Positions 46,404 through 57,966 of a stretch of 64,000 bases of DNA are shown one piece after another; the first letter of the stretch is position 1; each line of letters starts with the position of its first letter. The stretch covers positions 124,001 to 188,000 of the forward strand of contig NZ_CP066771.1 of assembly GCF_016466415.2 (NCBI RefSeq), in the 5' to 3' direction. Made by a program: the position numbers and the translations under genes. The notes beneath the pieces were generated by a model. That model ran no database searches and was not told the DNA's origin. It saw only the letters and a program-made list of their open reading frames with translations. Source of the DNA: Ralstonia pickettii. GTDB taxonomy: Bacteria; Pseudomonadota; Gammaproteobacteria; Burkholderiales; Burkholderiaceae.

Positions 46404-47036
46404 CTACTCAACCAGGCCGTTCTTGATGGCGTAATACGTCAGATCGGCATTGGATTTCATGCCCATCTTTTCCAGAATCCGCGTGCGGTACGTGCTGACC
46501 GTCTTGACGCTCAGGAACAACTCTTCCGCGATGACCGATACCGATTGCCCGCGCGCCAGCTTGCAGAAGATCTGGAATTCGCGCTTGGACAGCGTCTGGT
46601 GCAGCGGCTGGTCGGTCGGTTTTTCCAGGCCGCCAATCAGCAGTTCGGCCACGGTCGGGCTGACGTAGCGACGGCCTTGCGACACGGTGCGGATGGCCTT
46701 GACCAGCTCGTCCGGCGCGCTTTCCTTGGTCAGATAGCCCGAGGCACCTGCGCGGATGAGATTAATGGCGTACTGGTCTTCCGGGAAGGTCGACAGGATC
46801 AGCACCGGCAGATCCGGATGGCGCTGGCGAGCCAGCTTGAGGGTGTCTATGCCGTTGCGATCGGGCATGGAAATGTCGAGCACCACGACGTCAAAGGCCC
46901 CGGTGCGGAGTTGCTCCATCACCTCTTCCCCGCTGGCCGCTTCCCCCGCGACTTCGATGTCCCGCTCTTCGGACAGAAACTGTCGAAGGCCGGCGCGGAC
47001 GATCTCGTGGTCGTCCGCAATCAGGACGCGAATCAT
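46404..47036 (-). CDS. NarL/FixJ-family response regulator (UvrY/GacA-like)
   Basis: 210-residue DNA-binding response regulator. The receiver has IADDHEIVRAG at the start, Asp54 in VVLDISMPDR, Ser/Thr in LILSTF and Lys in GYLTKES. A LuxR-type helix-turn-helix lies at about 145-205 (LSKREFQIFCKLARGQ; LFLSVKTVSTYRTRILEKMG). It is similar in architecture to GacA/UvrY. AAGGAGC precedes ATG 47036; a longer frame upstream is not supported. The kinase at 44109 is of the class that pairs with it. Confidence 0.92.
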   Translation of the reverse strand: MIRVLIADDHEIVRAGLRQFLSEERDIEVAGEAASGEEVMEQLRTGAFDVVVLDISMPDRNGIDTLKLARQRHPDLPVLILSTFPEDQYAINLIRAGASGYLTKESAPDELVKAIRTVSQGRRYVSPTVAELLIGGLEKPTDQPLHQTLSKREFQIFCKLARGQSVSVIAEELFLSVKTVSTYRTRILEKMGMKSNADLTYYAIKNGLVE

Positions 47037-47263
47037 GCTGCTCCTTATGAGCGCGCTGGGCGGATTGCCCGACTCCGTGCGCTGCGCTTGTTGGTTCGAT
47101 ACGACAGCAATTGTATCGGACTGTTGCGCCAAAACGGGGCCCCTCTTGCTGGCGGTTTGAGAAGGCGTTGTCTGCGTTTCCATAAGAGACCTCGGGAATG
47201 TGCATGAATCGCAACATGTCGATGCCTCCCAACCAGCAATCGGCGTGCCTGAGCGCGTGCGGC

Positions 47264-47295
47264 CAAAGAAAACGGGGCGGAAGAGTTCCGCCCCG
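47264..47295 (-). terminator. Rho-independent terminator
   Basis: CGGGGCGGAA, GAG, TTCCGCCCCG: a 10-bp perfect stem that on the minus strand is followed by TTTTCTTT. It lies 50 bases after the Ala/Lys-rich exported protein gene (stop 47346). Confidence 0.85.
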
Positions 47296-47345
47296 AGGGT
47301 AGCCGGAATTGCCGGGCGGCCCCGGCTTTTCCGCGCAGTGACGTG

Positions 47346-47771
47346 TTACTTCGTCTGGGTCGTGGCGGCGGCGTTCGCGCCTGCGTCGGCGCTCAGGCCG
47401 GCGCCGGTGTCAGCCTTTGCGGCCTTGCCCGACTTCTCGGCCGACTTTTCCGTCTTGCTGACCGACTTGCCGACCTTGTCTGCGGTCTTGTCGACGCCGG
47501 CTTCCGTCTTCGCCTTGTGCTCGTGCGCGGCCTTGGCGCCGTGCTCAGCCTTGGTGTTCAGTTGGCTCTTGGCGGACTCGGTGTCCAGCTTGGCGCCGCC
47601 GTCCGACTTCGCATCGGCCTTCAGGCCCACGCCGGCATTGCCTTGCGCGGGCGCCACGGCCGCAGTGCCGTTGCTTTGCAGCGATGCGCCGGCCGACGGG
47701 GTTTGTGCGTTGGCGTAGGCCGAAGCAGCAGCAATAGCGATGGCGGACAGGGAGATCAGCAGCTTGTTCAT
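47346..47771 (-). CDS. Exported Ala/Lys-rich protein of unknown function
   Basis: 141-residue protein with a signal peptide (NKLLISLSAIAIAAASAYANA, cleaved before QTPSAG) and a low-complexity, Ala/Lys/Asp/Gly-rich mature part with no Cys. Recurrent short motifs such as KTADKVGKS and KTEKSAEKSGK suggest an extended or helical surface-exposed protein. AAAGGAGT precedes ATG 47771. No recognised domain; the function is unknown. Confidence 0.78.
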   Translation of the reverse strand: MNKLLISLSAIAIAAASAYANAQTPSAGASLQSNGTAAVAPAQGNAGVGLKADAKSDGGAKLDTESAKSQLNTKAEHGAKAAHEHKAKTEAGVDKTADKVGKSVSKTEKSAEKSGKAAKADTGAGLSADAGANAAATTQTK

Positions 47772-48011
47772 GGAGAGACTCCTTTCATTCTGAACTGCCA
47801 CGCGAGGAATTCGTCGCGGCATCACTCCGTGTGTGTTGAGTGAATGCGTTCAGTCTATGGAGTCGTGCCGGTTACGACTGTTAGGGGGTGTAAGCCTTTG
47901 TAATGTAAGGAACGCCCCTCTTGAAACCCCAGCAAAGCCAATGTTTGCAAGGGTTTGCGGACGTAAGACACGGTGTGGATCACGCCATGTCTTAAACGTC
48001 TTGTCACAGAA

Positions 48012-50729
<2,718 letters not shown>

Positions 50730-50779
50730 GATCGTTTGATGCGAATGGGGACGGCGGTGTACGGGCGTGGGGCCTGTGC

Positions 50780-51820
50780 TCAGGCGGCTTCTTGGTATTG
50801 GCCGGGCCAAGCGCGCGGTTTGCGATTCGCCACGCGCTCGGCAATCGCCTTGATGTGCTCCGGCGTGGTGCCGCAGCAACCGCCCACCAGATTCACCAGG
50901 CCGGCCGAGGCAAACTCGTCGACCAGGCTGGAAGTAACGTCAGGCGTTTCATCGAAACCCGTGTCGCTCATCGGGTTGGGCAGGCCGGCATTCGGGTAGC
51001 ATGAGACGGCCGTATCGCAGATCTTCGCCAGTTCGGCAATGTACGGACGCATCAACGCCGCACCCAGCGCGCAGTTCAGGCCGAAGGTGATCGGCTTGGC
51101 GTGGCGCAGGCTGTTCCAGAAGGCTTCGACGGTTTGGCCAGAGAGGATGCGGCCCGAGGCGTCGGTGACGGTGCCGGAGATCATCACGGGCACGCGCTCG
51201 CCGGTGTCTTCGAAAAGCTGATCGATGGCGAACAGCGCCGCCTTGGCGTTGAGCGTGTCGAAGATGGTCTCGACCAGGAACACGTCCGCGCCGCCTTCGA
51301 GCAGCGCCTTACCCTGCTCGTAATACGCATCGCGCAGTTGGTCGAAGCTGACGTTGCGGGCGCCCGGGTCGTTCACGTCGGGCGAGATGCTCGCGGTCTT
51401 TGGCGTCGGCCCAAAGGCGCCGGCGACGAAGCGCGGCTTGTCGGGCGTGCTGTATTTGTCGCAGGCCTCGCGTGCGAGGCGGGCGGCCACGACGTTCATC
51501 TCGTAAGCCAGCTCCGCCATCTTGTAGTCTTCCTGCGCGATGGTCGTCGCACCGAAGGTGTTGGTTTCGATCAGGTCGGCGCCAGCCGCGAGATACTGCT
51601 CGTGGATTTCACGGATGACGTCGGGGCGGGTGAGCAGCAACAGCTCGTTGTTGCCCTTTACATCGATCGGATGGTCGGCAAATCGCTCGCCACGGTACTG
51701 CGCCTCATTCAGCTTGTAGCGCTGGATCATGGTGCCCATTGCGCCGTCCAGGATCAGGATGCGCTCGCGCAGCAGCGCGGGCAGGTTGGCGGCACGGGTG
51801 TAGGGCAGGGGCGCGGTCAT
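50780..51820 (-). CDS. metH: Methionine synthase, homocysteine-binding half (MetH N-terminal part)
   Basis: 346-residue homocysteine S-methyltransferase domain. [14 protein letters not shown] (about 24-37), [15 protein letters not shown], Zn ligands Cys in GLNCALGAA and the CC of [11 protein letters not shown] are intact. It equals the first domain of E. coli MetH and is followed by the remaining domains at 48012. Both are complete genes with their own starts, 50 bases apart, so this is a natural split gene and not a frameshift. ATG 51820 has GGAGT upstream. Confidence 0.93.
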   Translation of the reverse strand: MTAPLPYTRAANLPALLRERILILDGAMGTMIQRYKLNEAQYRGERFADHPIDVKGNNELLLLTRPDVIREIHEQYLAAGADLIETNTFGATTIAQEDYKMAELAYEMNVVAARLAREACDKYSTPDKPRFVAGAFGPTPKTASISPDVNDPGARNVSFDQLRDAYYEQGKALLEGGADVFLVETIFDTLNAKAALFAIDQLFEDTGERVPVMISGTVTDASGRILSGQTVEAFWNSLRHAKPITFGLNCALGAALMRPYIAELAKICDTAVSCYPNAGLPNPMSDTGFDETPDVTSSLVDEFASAGLVNLVGGCCGTTPEHIKAIAERVANRKPRAWPGQYQEAA

Positions 51821-51931
51821 GGGGTGGGACTCCGGGGTGCGGCGGCCGGTCGAATATTCAGAATTTGCGGCCAAAGCGGAATTTTACCAGTCGCATCAAT
51901 GACTTGCCGCCGTTGCGGGCAATCGCGCTTC

Positions 51932-51937
51932 TATAAT
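51932..51937 (+). promoter_or_regulatory. Probable -10 element for the rhodanese gene
   Basis: TATAAT, exact consensus, 36 bases before the rhodanese ATG. No matching -35 at 17-base spacing is obvious; TTGCCG and TTGCGG upstream give 22- and 13-base spacers. Confidence 0.5.
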
Positions 51938-51973
51938 CGACATCACGCCAATTGCTCTGCTCTGACGCCCGCC

Positions 51974-52366
51974 ATGCAACTGCTCGACCCCACAGACGCC
52001 CAGGCGTTCCTGCAGCGTACGCCTGCCGCCCTCTTTATCGACTGCCGCAGCGAGATGGAACACCTTTTCGTGGGGCATCCGGCCGGCGCGCACCACGTCT
52101 CCTGGAATGACGGCCCGCACTGGGAAGTGAACCCGGAGTTCGTGCCGACCGTACGCAAATTGACCGGCCACGGCATCGAGCGGCCGATCGTGCTGATCTG
52201 CCGGAGCGGCAATCGCTCCGCGGCCGCTGCGCACGCGCTGGAAGAAGCCGGGTTCCGCGATGTCTACGTCGTGCGCCACGGCTTCGAAGGCGATTTGGAC
52301 GGCACGCGCCATCGCAACACCCTCAATGGCTGGCGTCATGCCGGTCTCCCGTGGGAGCAGTGCTAG
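51974..52366 (+). CDS. Rhodanese-like sulfurtransferase
   Basis: 130-residue single-domain rhodanese. The active-site loop is CRSGNRSA (about 76-83), with the usual FIDCRSEMEH and AGAHHVSW upstream. A cysteine near the C-terminus (last residue) is a possible second thiol. It is divergent from metH with 153 bases between. Relatives transfer sulfane sulfur to thiols or cyanide; the physiological acceptor is unknown. The gene ends before a terminator. Confidence 0.88.
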   Translation: MQLLDPTDAQAFLQRTPAALFIDCRSEMEHLFVGHPAGAHHVSWNDGPHWEVNPEFVPTVRKLTGHGIERPIVLICRSGNRSAAAAHALEEAGFRDVYVVRHGFEGDLDGTRHRNTLNGWRHAGLPWEQC

Positions 52367-52405
52367 AGAGAAACTATCGGCCCGATAGTCGGTCGGCAAA
52401 TGAAT

Positions 52406-52439
52406 AACGCCCGGCAGCGCCAAGCTCCGGGCGTTTTTT
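52406..52439 (+). terminator. Rho-independent terminator of the rhodanese gene
   Basis: AACGCCCGG, a 12-base loop, CCGGGCGTT then TTTT. The 9-bp stem lies 40 bases after the rhodanese stop. Confidence 0.88.
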
Positions 52440-52478
52440 CATGGTTGTTCCAGCGGGCAGTCTGACCCGCGAAGTGCC

Positions 52479-52736
52479 TCAGTGCATCGTGACCGGCTGC
52501 GTCATCACCGTGTCGAATTTGCCCAGGAAATCATCGACTTCTTCAACGGTCGGTTCGCTGGCGATGAGCTTCTTCACGTCTTCGCGGAAATGCTCGGCCA
52601 ACTCGCCGCCAAGGAAGATTTCACGTTTGAGGTTCTTGTCGACGATCTCGTAGCCGCCCGCGGCAAGCATGGCGTGTTGGCCGTCTACACCGAACTCGAC
52701 AACACAGTAGTTGTCGCTGTTGTAGATCATCTGCAT
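52479..52736 (-). CDS. DUF3567 family small protein
   Basis: 85-residue cytoplasmic protein. The opening MQMIYNSDNYCVVEFGVDG and a C-terminal TVEEVDDFLGKFDTVMTQPV match the betaproteobacterial DUF3567 family as I recall it; the function is unknown. GGAGGTG, a near-perfect ribosome site, precedes ATG 52736. The gene is convergent with the rhodanese gene. The longer upstream frame is unsupported. Confidence 0.82.
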   Translation of the reverse strand: MQMIYNSDNYCVVEFGVDGQHAMLAAGGYEIVDKNLKREIFLGGELAEHFREDVKKLIASEPTVEEVDDFLGKFDTVMTQPVTMH

Positions 52737-53055
52737 GGTGCACCTCCGAGGCGTCAATCGTCTTGCTGTTGTGGGGACTGCTCTACTGCTGCACCGGGTA
52801 GATGGGGCCCACCATGATGACTTCAAGGGCCGATCAACTCCCGCCTCATGATCGTGCTGCCCCATCTGTTCCTTGGGCTTCATGATCGGTCACAAAGTTC
52901 GCAAACGCGAGGCGAAATGTGTGACGTGCGTTGGGATCGCGTAACAATATCTTTCCGGGCCTGCCCCGAAAGGAGCAAACGGGCTTCCGCCATTCGGCCA
53001 GTGGACAACGGGCGGTGTGCGGGGCGCTTGCAACTATCGGCAAGGCAAGCAGGCC
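52737..53055. other. Intergenic gap with no recognised gene
   Basis: About 319 bases between the DUF3567 start and the stop of the alpha/beta hydrolase gene. It must hold the DUF3567 promoter. Short open frames exist on both strands, but none has a good start signal or a recognisable protein. No hairpin with a T run, repeat or RNA gene was seen. Confidence 0.6.
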
Positions 53056-53895
53056 TCATGGCGTGTCACCCTGGCTCTCGCATCCCGCGTGCCCGAGGAA
53101 CTCATCCAGATCGGCGAGAAAGGCCTCCTCCTGTTCGATAGGGGCCAGGTGCGCCGCATGCGGAATCACTTTCAAACGGGCGTCGGGAATGTGCGAGGCG
53201 ATTTCGCGCGCTGTTTCTACAGGCGCGCCGGTGTCTTGCTGGCCGGTCATGACAAGCGTCGGGCAGGCGATGCGCGCCAGCGCGCTGCGTGTGTCGAGCG
53301 CCTTGATGGCCAGGCACGCACCGACATAGCCGTGGGGCGGCGTGGCGCGCAGCAATGCACGAATCCGTTCGACAACATCGGGATGCGCTTCCCGGAACGG
53401 CGTAGTCAGCCAGCGCTGCATCGTGGGTTCCACGATGCCGCTCATGCCGTGTGCTTCGACCTGGCCAATGCGTTCATCCCACATTGGGTGCGCCGATATG
53501 GGCGTGTGGCACACGGTGTCGCACAGGGTGAGCGACAGCAGCCGCTGCGCGTGCCGTACGCCCAGAACCTGCCCGACCATGCCGCCCATCGACAGGCCCA
53601 CGAAATGCACCTGTCCGATCGATAGCGCATCGAGCAGGCCGGCGACATCGTCCGCCATCTGGAACAGCGTGTAGGGGCCATGTGGGGCACTGGTCTGGCC
53701 GTGGCCGCGTGCGTCGTAGCGGAGGACCCGATAGCGGCCTGCCAGGCGTTGGGCGGTGTTGTCCCACAACCGGTGGTCGACGCCCAGCGCGTGCGCGAGC
53801 ACCACCCAGGGGCCGTCCGTGCCGTCGGTGCGGTAGTGGATGTCGATGTCGTTGGCGCGCACCGTGCCGGCGGCGGAGAGGGCGTTTGCGTCCAT
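53056..53895 (-). CDS. Alpha/beta hydrolase, 3-oxoadipate enol-lactonase-like
   Basis: 279-residue single-domain hydrolase with the layout of PcaD. Oxyanion region VVLAHALGVDHRLW, nucleophile elbow GLSMGGMVGQ, acid in TGQQDTGAP and His in HAAHLAPIEQ. The general 3-oxoadipate enol-lactonase signature is present, but no other beta-ketoadipate genes are in the window, so the substrate is uncertain. It begins two bases after the DUF3108 stop and probably shares its transcript with that gene and the IclR gene. Confidence 0.8.
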   Translation of the reverse strand: MDANALSAAGTVRANDIDIHYRTDGTDGPWVVLAHALGVDHRLWDNTAQRLAGRYRVLRYDARGHGQTSAPHGPYTLFQMADDVAGLLDALSIGQVHFVGLSMGGMVGQVLGVRHAQRLLSLTLCDTVCHTPISAHPMWDERIGQVEAHGMSGIVEPTMQRWLTTPFREAHPDVVERIRALLRATPPHGYVGACLAIKALDTRSALARIACPTLVMTGQQDTGAPVETAREIASHIPDARLKVIPHAAHLAPIEQEEAFLADLDEFLGHAGCESQGDTP

Positions 53896-53896
53896 G

Positions 53897-55030
53897 TCAG
53901 CCTCCTTCCTGGGACTGATAGACCAGATCGAACTGCATGCCGTTGGGCTCGGTCTGGCGCAGGCGTACCGGCAGCCAGCCGCGATCGGGGGACAGCCAGA
54001 TCTCTACACGCCGTTTGTCATCCGCGCGGCGCGGCAGCCGTATGAAGTGCTGCGCACGAATCGTGCCGTTCGGCGTGTCGATAGTGTCCTCGCCGATGTG
54101 CTGGACGCGGGCGATTTCCACGCTATCGGTATCGGCGATCGGAAATTCCAGCGTGAGACCGGGACTGGCGATGCGCTCGGGGCCGCCGCGGGCCAATCCC
54201 GTCAATTGCAGAAAGACGCTGAAGCGGTCTTGTGTGCCCTCCGGCAACGGAAGCACGGCCGGCGTTCGTGTAAAAGTGACTGTGGATGCGCTCTGCACGC
54301 CCGACGCGGGTGCCGATTCGGTCGCGTAGTGGAACGTGGTGACGTCGGGCTGCCTGCGGCCGCGCACTTCTTCATAGCGTGTAGGAGTCAGGCCATAGTC
54401 GCCGACGGTGCCCGCGCTGCGAAAGGCCAGTGTGCCGAAGAACAACGGCAACGGAATTTCCACGGCGAGCGTGTAAGTTTTGCCGTCGGTGGCCCAGCGG
54501 ATCACACCGTCTTCGTTGCGCACGCCGTTGACGTAAGTGGCGTATCGCAGCGTGGCCGAGGGTGGCAGCGAAAAGCCCTCGCCGGACGGTGCTGGGGGGC
54601 CACCCGGGCCGTCGCCGCTGAGATCTCTGGCCATGCCGGTATCGCCGGAGGCTTGTGCGCCAGCGCTGGTGAACTCGGACGGGTCCATGCTTGCGAGGTC
54701 GGGCGCCGGCGCAGGTGTCGGCGCCGGCGCGGGTGCGGCCGGATGGGGCACATGCGGTACAGCCGGCCGTGGCGTGGGCGTGGCCGGGGGCGGGGGCGGC
54801 TGTACAGGCTCAGGGAGCAGCAACAGCGCGGGGATGATCTGTTCCGGCGCGGGCGGCCACGTCACCTGACGACTGCGCGCAACCCACACGACCGCAACGA
54901 CATGCAGCACAAGCACGGCCAACAGCACCACCCCGAGACGGCCAAGCCGATGGAAGCGACGCCTGCGGGGTTGCACGGGGTCGCTACTCAGTTCGTCAGG
55001 ATTGCGGGGCGGTGGGAGCAACGTATCCAA
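53897..55030 (-). CDS. DUF3108 protein with TonB-like N-terminal anchor
   Basis: Up to 377 residues. One transmembrane helix (about 31-52, LGVVLLAVLVLHVVAVVWVA), a proline-rich periplasmic linker with PTPRPAVPH-type repeats, then a C-terminal DUF3108 beta-rich domain (from about 155; ATLRYATYVNG, RVEIWLSPDRGWLPVRL). The first part looks like TonB, but the C-terminal TonB domain is replaced. The function is unknown; DUF3108 proteins are envelope-associated. The start is uncertain: TTG 55030 overlaps the IclR stop, while GTG 54976 would give 359 residues. Confidence 0.78.
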   Translation of the reverse strand: MDTLLPPPRNPDELSSDPVQPRRRRFHRLGRLGVVLLAVLVLHVVAVVWVARSRQVTWPPAPEQIIPALLLLPEPVQPPPPPATPTPRPAVPHVPHPAAPAPAPTPAPAPDLASMDPSEFTSAGAQASGDTGMARDLSGDGPGGPPAPSGEGFSLPPSATLRYATYVNGVRNEDGVIRWATDGKTYTLAVEIPLPLFFGTLAFRSAGTVGDYGLTPTRYEEVRGRRQPDVTTFHYATESAPASGVQSASTVTFTRTPAVLPLPEGTQDRFSVFLQLTGLARGGPERIASPGLTLEFPIADTDSVEIARVQHIGEDTIDTPNGTIRAQHFIRLPRRADDKRRVEIWLSPDRGWLPVRLRQTEPNGMQFDLVYQSQEGG

Positions 55031-55868
55031 GATCGGCGGAAAGCTGTTGTGCGGCCAGCCGCAAGCGCCGCTCCAGCGGGCTGCTCCAGCTGGTGTCGAA
55101 GGTGCTTTGTGCGCCCAAGGCGATCAGCACCAGACACAATTGGCCGTTGGCGTCGAACACCGGCAGCGACATCGCGTTGATGCCGGGCAGCACGCCACCG
55201 TGGATGCGCGAGGCGCCGTGCTGGCGCACGTCTGCGCAGATGGCGTCGTAGGCTTCGAGTGTTCGCGGCAGCTCGGGGTTCTCGGAGTCGGCGGACTCAC
55301 CCTTGGCCGCAATGCGATCGAGTTCGCGCTGGATGAACGAGCGCGTCTGCGCGCGCGGCAAGTACGCGCCGAACACGCGGCCGGTTGCCGAGTTCAGCAT
55401 CGGCATCACGTCGCCCAGGCGCAGGCTGACCGTTACCGGATGGCTGGCTTCTTCCCAATGGACGATGGCCGGGCCCTGATTGCCCCAAACGGCCAGGCCG
55501 ATGGTGTGATCGATCTCGTCGCGCAGCGCGGCGGCGGCGGGCCGGGCGCGGCGCATCGGATCTTGCCGGTTCAGGCTCAAGAGCCCCATTTCCAGCGCGA
55601 AAGGCCCGAGGTCGTAACGGCCTTCAGGCGTTTGCGTGACCAGCCCCAGCCGCGCAAAGCTCACCAGGTAACGGTGCGCCTTGGCGGGGTTCATGGGCGC
55701 GGCACGAGCGAGGTCGCGCAGCATCATCGGGCCGTTGGTGTGCGTGAGCACTTCCAGCAACCGGAAGCCGACTTCGATGGACTGGATACCCGAGCGTGCG
55801 GGCGCATCCAATTCACTATCGGCATCGGGCTCCAGATCGAGATCGGCGTCGGCGGGCAGCGGTGGCAT
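54996..55868 (-). CDS. IclR-family transcriptional regulator
   Basis: 290-residue IclR regulator. An acidic N-terminus (about 1-25) precedes the winged helix-turn-helix (SIEVGFRLLEVLTHTN; MLRDLARAAPMNPAKAHRYLVSFARLGLV). The ligand domain holds GDVMPMLNSATGRVFGAYL and ASRIHGGVLPGINAMSLPV. It is divergent from the FAH-family gene with 82 bases between, so it probably controls that gene and itself. It is downstream-linked with the DUF3108 and hydrolase genes. ATG 55868 is chosen. Confidence 0.9.
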   Translation of the reverse strand: MPPLPADADLDLEPDADSELDAPARSGIQSIEVGFRLLEVLTHTNGPMMLRDLARAAPMNPAKAHRYLVSFARLGLVTQTPEGRYDLGPFALEMGLLSLNRQDPMRRARPAAAALRDEIDHTIGLAVWGNQGPAIVHWEEASHPVTVSLRLGDVMPMLNSATGRVFGAYLPRAQTRSFIQRELDRIAAKGESADSENPELPRTLEAYDAICADVRQHGASRIHGGVLPGINAMSLPVFDANGQLCLVLIALGAQSTFDTSWSSPLERRLRLAAQQLSADLGYVAPTAPQS

Positions 55869-55950
55869 GGTCAGGGGCGATGGATCGGTTCGGGCCAGTT
55901 TAGCCGATGCTCGGTGTACCATCCGCGAAGCCTTTTTTCATACAACGCAC

Positions 55951-56943
55951 ATGAAACTCGCCACCCTCAAGGATGGCTCGCGCGACGGCCAACTGGCCGT
56001 GGTCTCGCGCGACCTGAAGACCGCTCACTTCGCCACGCACATCGCCGGTACGCTGCAGCGCGCGCTGGACGACTGGGCTTTCCACGCGCCGCAGTTGCAG
56101 GATCTGTATGACCAGCTCAACGCGGGCCGCGCACGCCACCCGTTTGCGTTCGACGCTGCCAACTGCATGGCCCCGCTGCCCCGAGCGTATCAGTGGGCCG
56201 ACGGCTCGGCCTATGTGAACCACGTTGAACTGGTGCGCAAGGCGCGCGGTGCCGAGATGCCCCCCGAGTTCTGGACCGACCCGCTGATGTACCAGGGCGG
56301 GTCGGACGACCTGGCCGGCGCGCACGACCCGATCGTCTGCCGTAGCGAAGCGTTCGGCATCGATTTCGAAGCCGAGGTGGCCGTCATCACCGGCGACGTG
56401 CCGATGGGCACCGAGCCGGCCGCCGCTGCCGAGGGCATCCGCCTGATCGTGCTCGCCAACGATGTGTCGCTGCGCAATCTGATTCCCGCGGAGCTGGGCA
56501 AGGGTTTCGGCTTCTTTCAGAGCAAGCCGGCCACGTCGTTCTCGCCCGTGGCCGTCACGCCCGATGAATTGGGCGACGCCTGGCGCGAACGCAAGGTGCA
56601 CCTGCCAATGACGGTGCGCTGGAACAACAAGAAAGTTGGCCAGCCCGAGTGCGGCACCGATATGGTGTTCGACTTCGGCCAGCTGATCGCGCATATCTGC
56701 AAGACGCGCAACGTGCGCGCGGGCAGCATCGTCGGCTCCGGCACGATTTCGAACGTGGACCGCAGCAAGGGGTACGCGTGCATTGCCGAGAAACGCATGC
56801 TGGAAACCCTCGAATCCGGGGCGCCCGTCACCGAATACATGCGCTACGGCGACACCGTGAAGATCGAGATGTTCGACGCCAACGGCGTGTCGATTTTCGG
56901 GGCGATCGACCAGGAAGTGGTTGCGCCGGGCACGCAGGCGTAA
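55951..56943 (+). CDS. Fumarylacetoacetate hydrolase family protein
   Basis: 330-residue FAH-fold hydrolase. It opens MKLATLKDGSRDG; conserved catalytic/metal segments are DFEAEVAVITGDV (metal-binding Glu), ANDVSLRN, GFGFFQSKPATSFSPV and GSIVGSGTISN. Relatives cleave C-C bonds in fumarylacetoacetate or acylpyruvates; homogentisate dioxygenase is not in the window, so the true substrate is uncertain. It lies between two IclR genes; a strong palindrome after its stop probably terminates it. Confidence 0.88.
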   Translation: MKLATLKDGSRDGQLAVVSRDLKTAHFATHIAGTLQRALDDWAFHAPQLQDLYDQLNAGRARHPFAFDAANCMAPLPRAYQWADGSAYVNHVELVRKARGAEMPPEFWTDPLMYQGGSDDLAGAHDPIVCRSEAFGIDFEAEVAVITGDVPMGTEPAAAAEGIRLIVLANDVSLRNLIPAELGKGFGFFQSKPATSFSPVAVTPDELGDAWRERKVHLPMTVRWNNKKVGQPECGTDMVFDFGQLIAHICKTRNVRAGSIVGSGTISNVDRSKGYACIAEKRMLETLESGAPVTEYMRYGDTVKIEMFDANGVSIFGAIDQEVVAPGTQA

Positions 56944-56952
56944 GGCTTTGCC

Positions 56953-57861
56953 TTACGCGGATTCGGGCGCCGTCCGCGGACGGCGCCCCCGTTTTGGCGC
57001 AGCGGCACCAGCCGTCAGGGCCTGCCCGTGATACCCCAGGCGCAGCGACAGCGTCCGCCCGGCCTCGCGCAACAGCCGCGCGGCGGGCCCTTCCAGGCTC
57101 GAATCAAACACGCTGGACAAGCCCAGCGCCGTGATCGCCCCGGCCAGCTTGCCCTGGGAATCGAGCACCGGCACGGCCACTGAATCGATGCCGTGCACCA
57201 ATGTCCCGCCGATGCGCGCGACGCCCTCCTGCCGCACCGCCTGCCAGCGCGCGCGGCAGTTCAGCCAGTCGGTCAGACCCGCCTTGCCGGCGCCGGGGCC
57301 GCGCAGCTCGCGGTCGATGAGCGAGACGATCTGGATTTCAGGCACCCACGCCGCGCACGCCTGGCCCGTCGCTGAATTCAGCAGGGGCATGACCGAGCCC
57401 ACCCGCACATTGACCGCCACCGGCCGGCCGCTGTCTTCCCAGCGCACGATGACGGGCCCGCGCGCGGTCCAGATCGACAGAAACACGCTTTCGTTCAGCC
57501 GTTCGGCCAGCTTAGGCAGCAGGTTGCTGCCTTCGCGCACGAAATCCACGTCGGACAGCGCTGACAGCCCCACCTGCAAGGCCTGTGTGCCGAGCCGATA
57601 ACGGGCCGAGGCTGGATCCTGCTCGACAAAACCCATGCGTTCCAGCGACACCAGATAACGGTGCACTTTCGCGCGCGGCATGCCTAGCTGGCGGCCCAGT
57701 TCTGAGACGGCGTGTGCGCCACCGGCATGCGCCATCGCCGAAAGCACGCTCAGCGCGATCTCGGCGGACTGGATGCCCGCGCTGGTGCGTTCAGGTGCGG
57801 CGTCTTCTGCGGGCAGTTCGTCGGGCGATGTGTCCGGCGGCAGGGGAGCGTCGATGGGCAT
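56953..57861 (-). CDS. IclR-family transcriptional regulator
   Basis: 302-residue IclR regulator. DNA-binding domain at about 28-95 (SAEIALSVLSAMAHAGG; VSELGRQLGMPRAKVHRYL) and ligand domain with VGSVMPLLNSATGQACAAW and ARIGGTLVHGIDSVAVPV. The basic C-terminus (PKRGRRPRT) covers a 24-bp palindrome on the DNA. It is divergent from the LLM gene with 105 bases between, so it is the best candidate to control it. Similar to, but diverged from, the IclR at 54996; the effector is unknown. Confidence 0.9.
   Translation of the reverse strand: MPIDAPLPPDTSPDELPAEDAAPERTSAGIQSAEIALSVLSAMAHAGGAHAVSELGRQLGMPRAKVHRYLVSLERMGFVEQDPASARYRLGTQALQVGLSALSDVDFVREGSNLLPKLAERLNESVFLSIWTARGPVIVRWEDSGRPVAVNVRVGSVMPLLNSATGQACAAWVPEIQIVSLIDRELRGPGAGKAGLTDWLNCRARWQAVRQEGVARIGGTLVHGIDSVAVPVLDSQGKLAGAITALGLSSVFDSSLEGPAARLLREAGRTLSLRLGYHGQALTAGAAAPKRGRRPRTAPESA
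56965..56995 (+). terminator. Terminator of the FAH-family gene inside the IclR coding end
   Basis: GGGCGCCGTCCG followed by its exact reverse complement (24-bp perfect palindrome, 56965-56988), then CCGTTTT. It is 21 bases after the FAH-family stop and lies in the last codons of the convergent IclR gene. The T run is short. Confidence 0.65.
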
Positions 57862-57890
57862 CTTGATGTCTCGAGTGTCGCTTTATAAGA

Positions 57891-57903
57891 TACGCGTTAC
57901 GTA
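57891..57903. promoter_or_regulatory. Candidate IclR operator between IclR and LLM genes
   Basis: TACGCGTTACGTA: TACG and CGTA arms around a 5-base centre, flanked by two AAGATAC-type repeats. It lies in the 105-base divergent region and is a candidate binding site for the regulator at 56953; weak evidence. Confidence 0.3.
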
Positions 57904-57966
57904 AAAAGATACAACCGGCGCGGTGGCCCTGCGCGCTGGAAAGACCTCGAAACCCCGGGAGACGCC

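Noticed and set aside
51821-51973. Possible cobalamin or SAM riboswitch upstream of metH
   Set aside because: The 153-base region is too short and shows none of the conserved box or junction sequences; only a -10-like element for the rhodanese gene was seen.
52846-53043. 65-codon minus-strand frame in the gap before the alpha/beta hydrolase gene
   Set aside because: No ribosome site, no recognisable protein and overlapping frames on the other strand.
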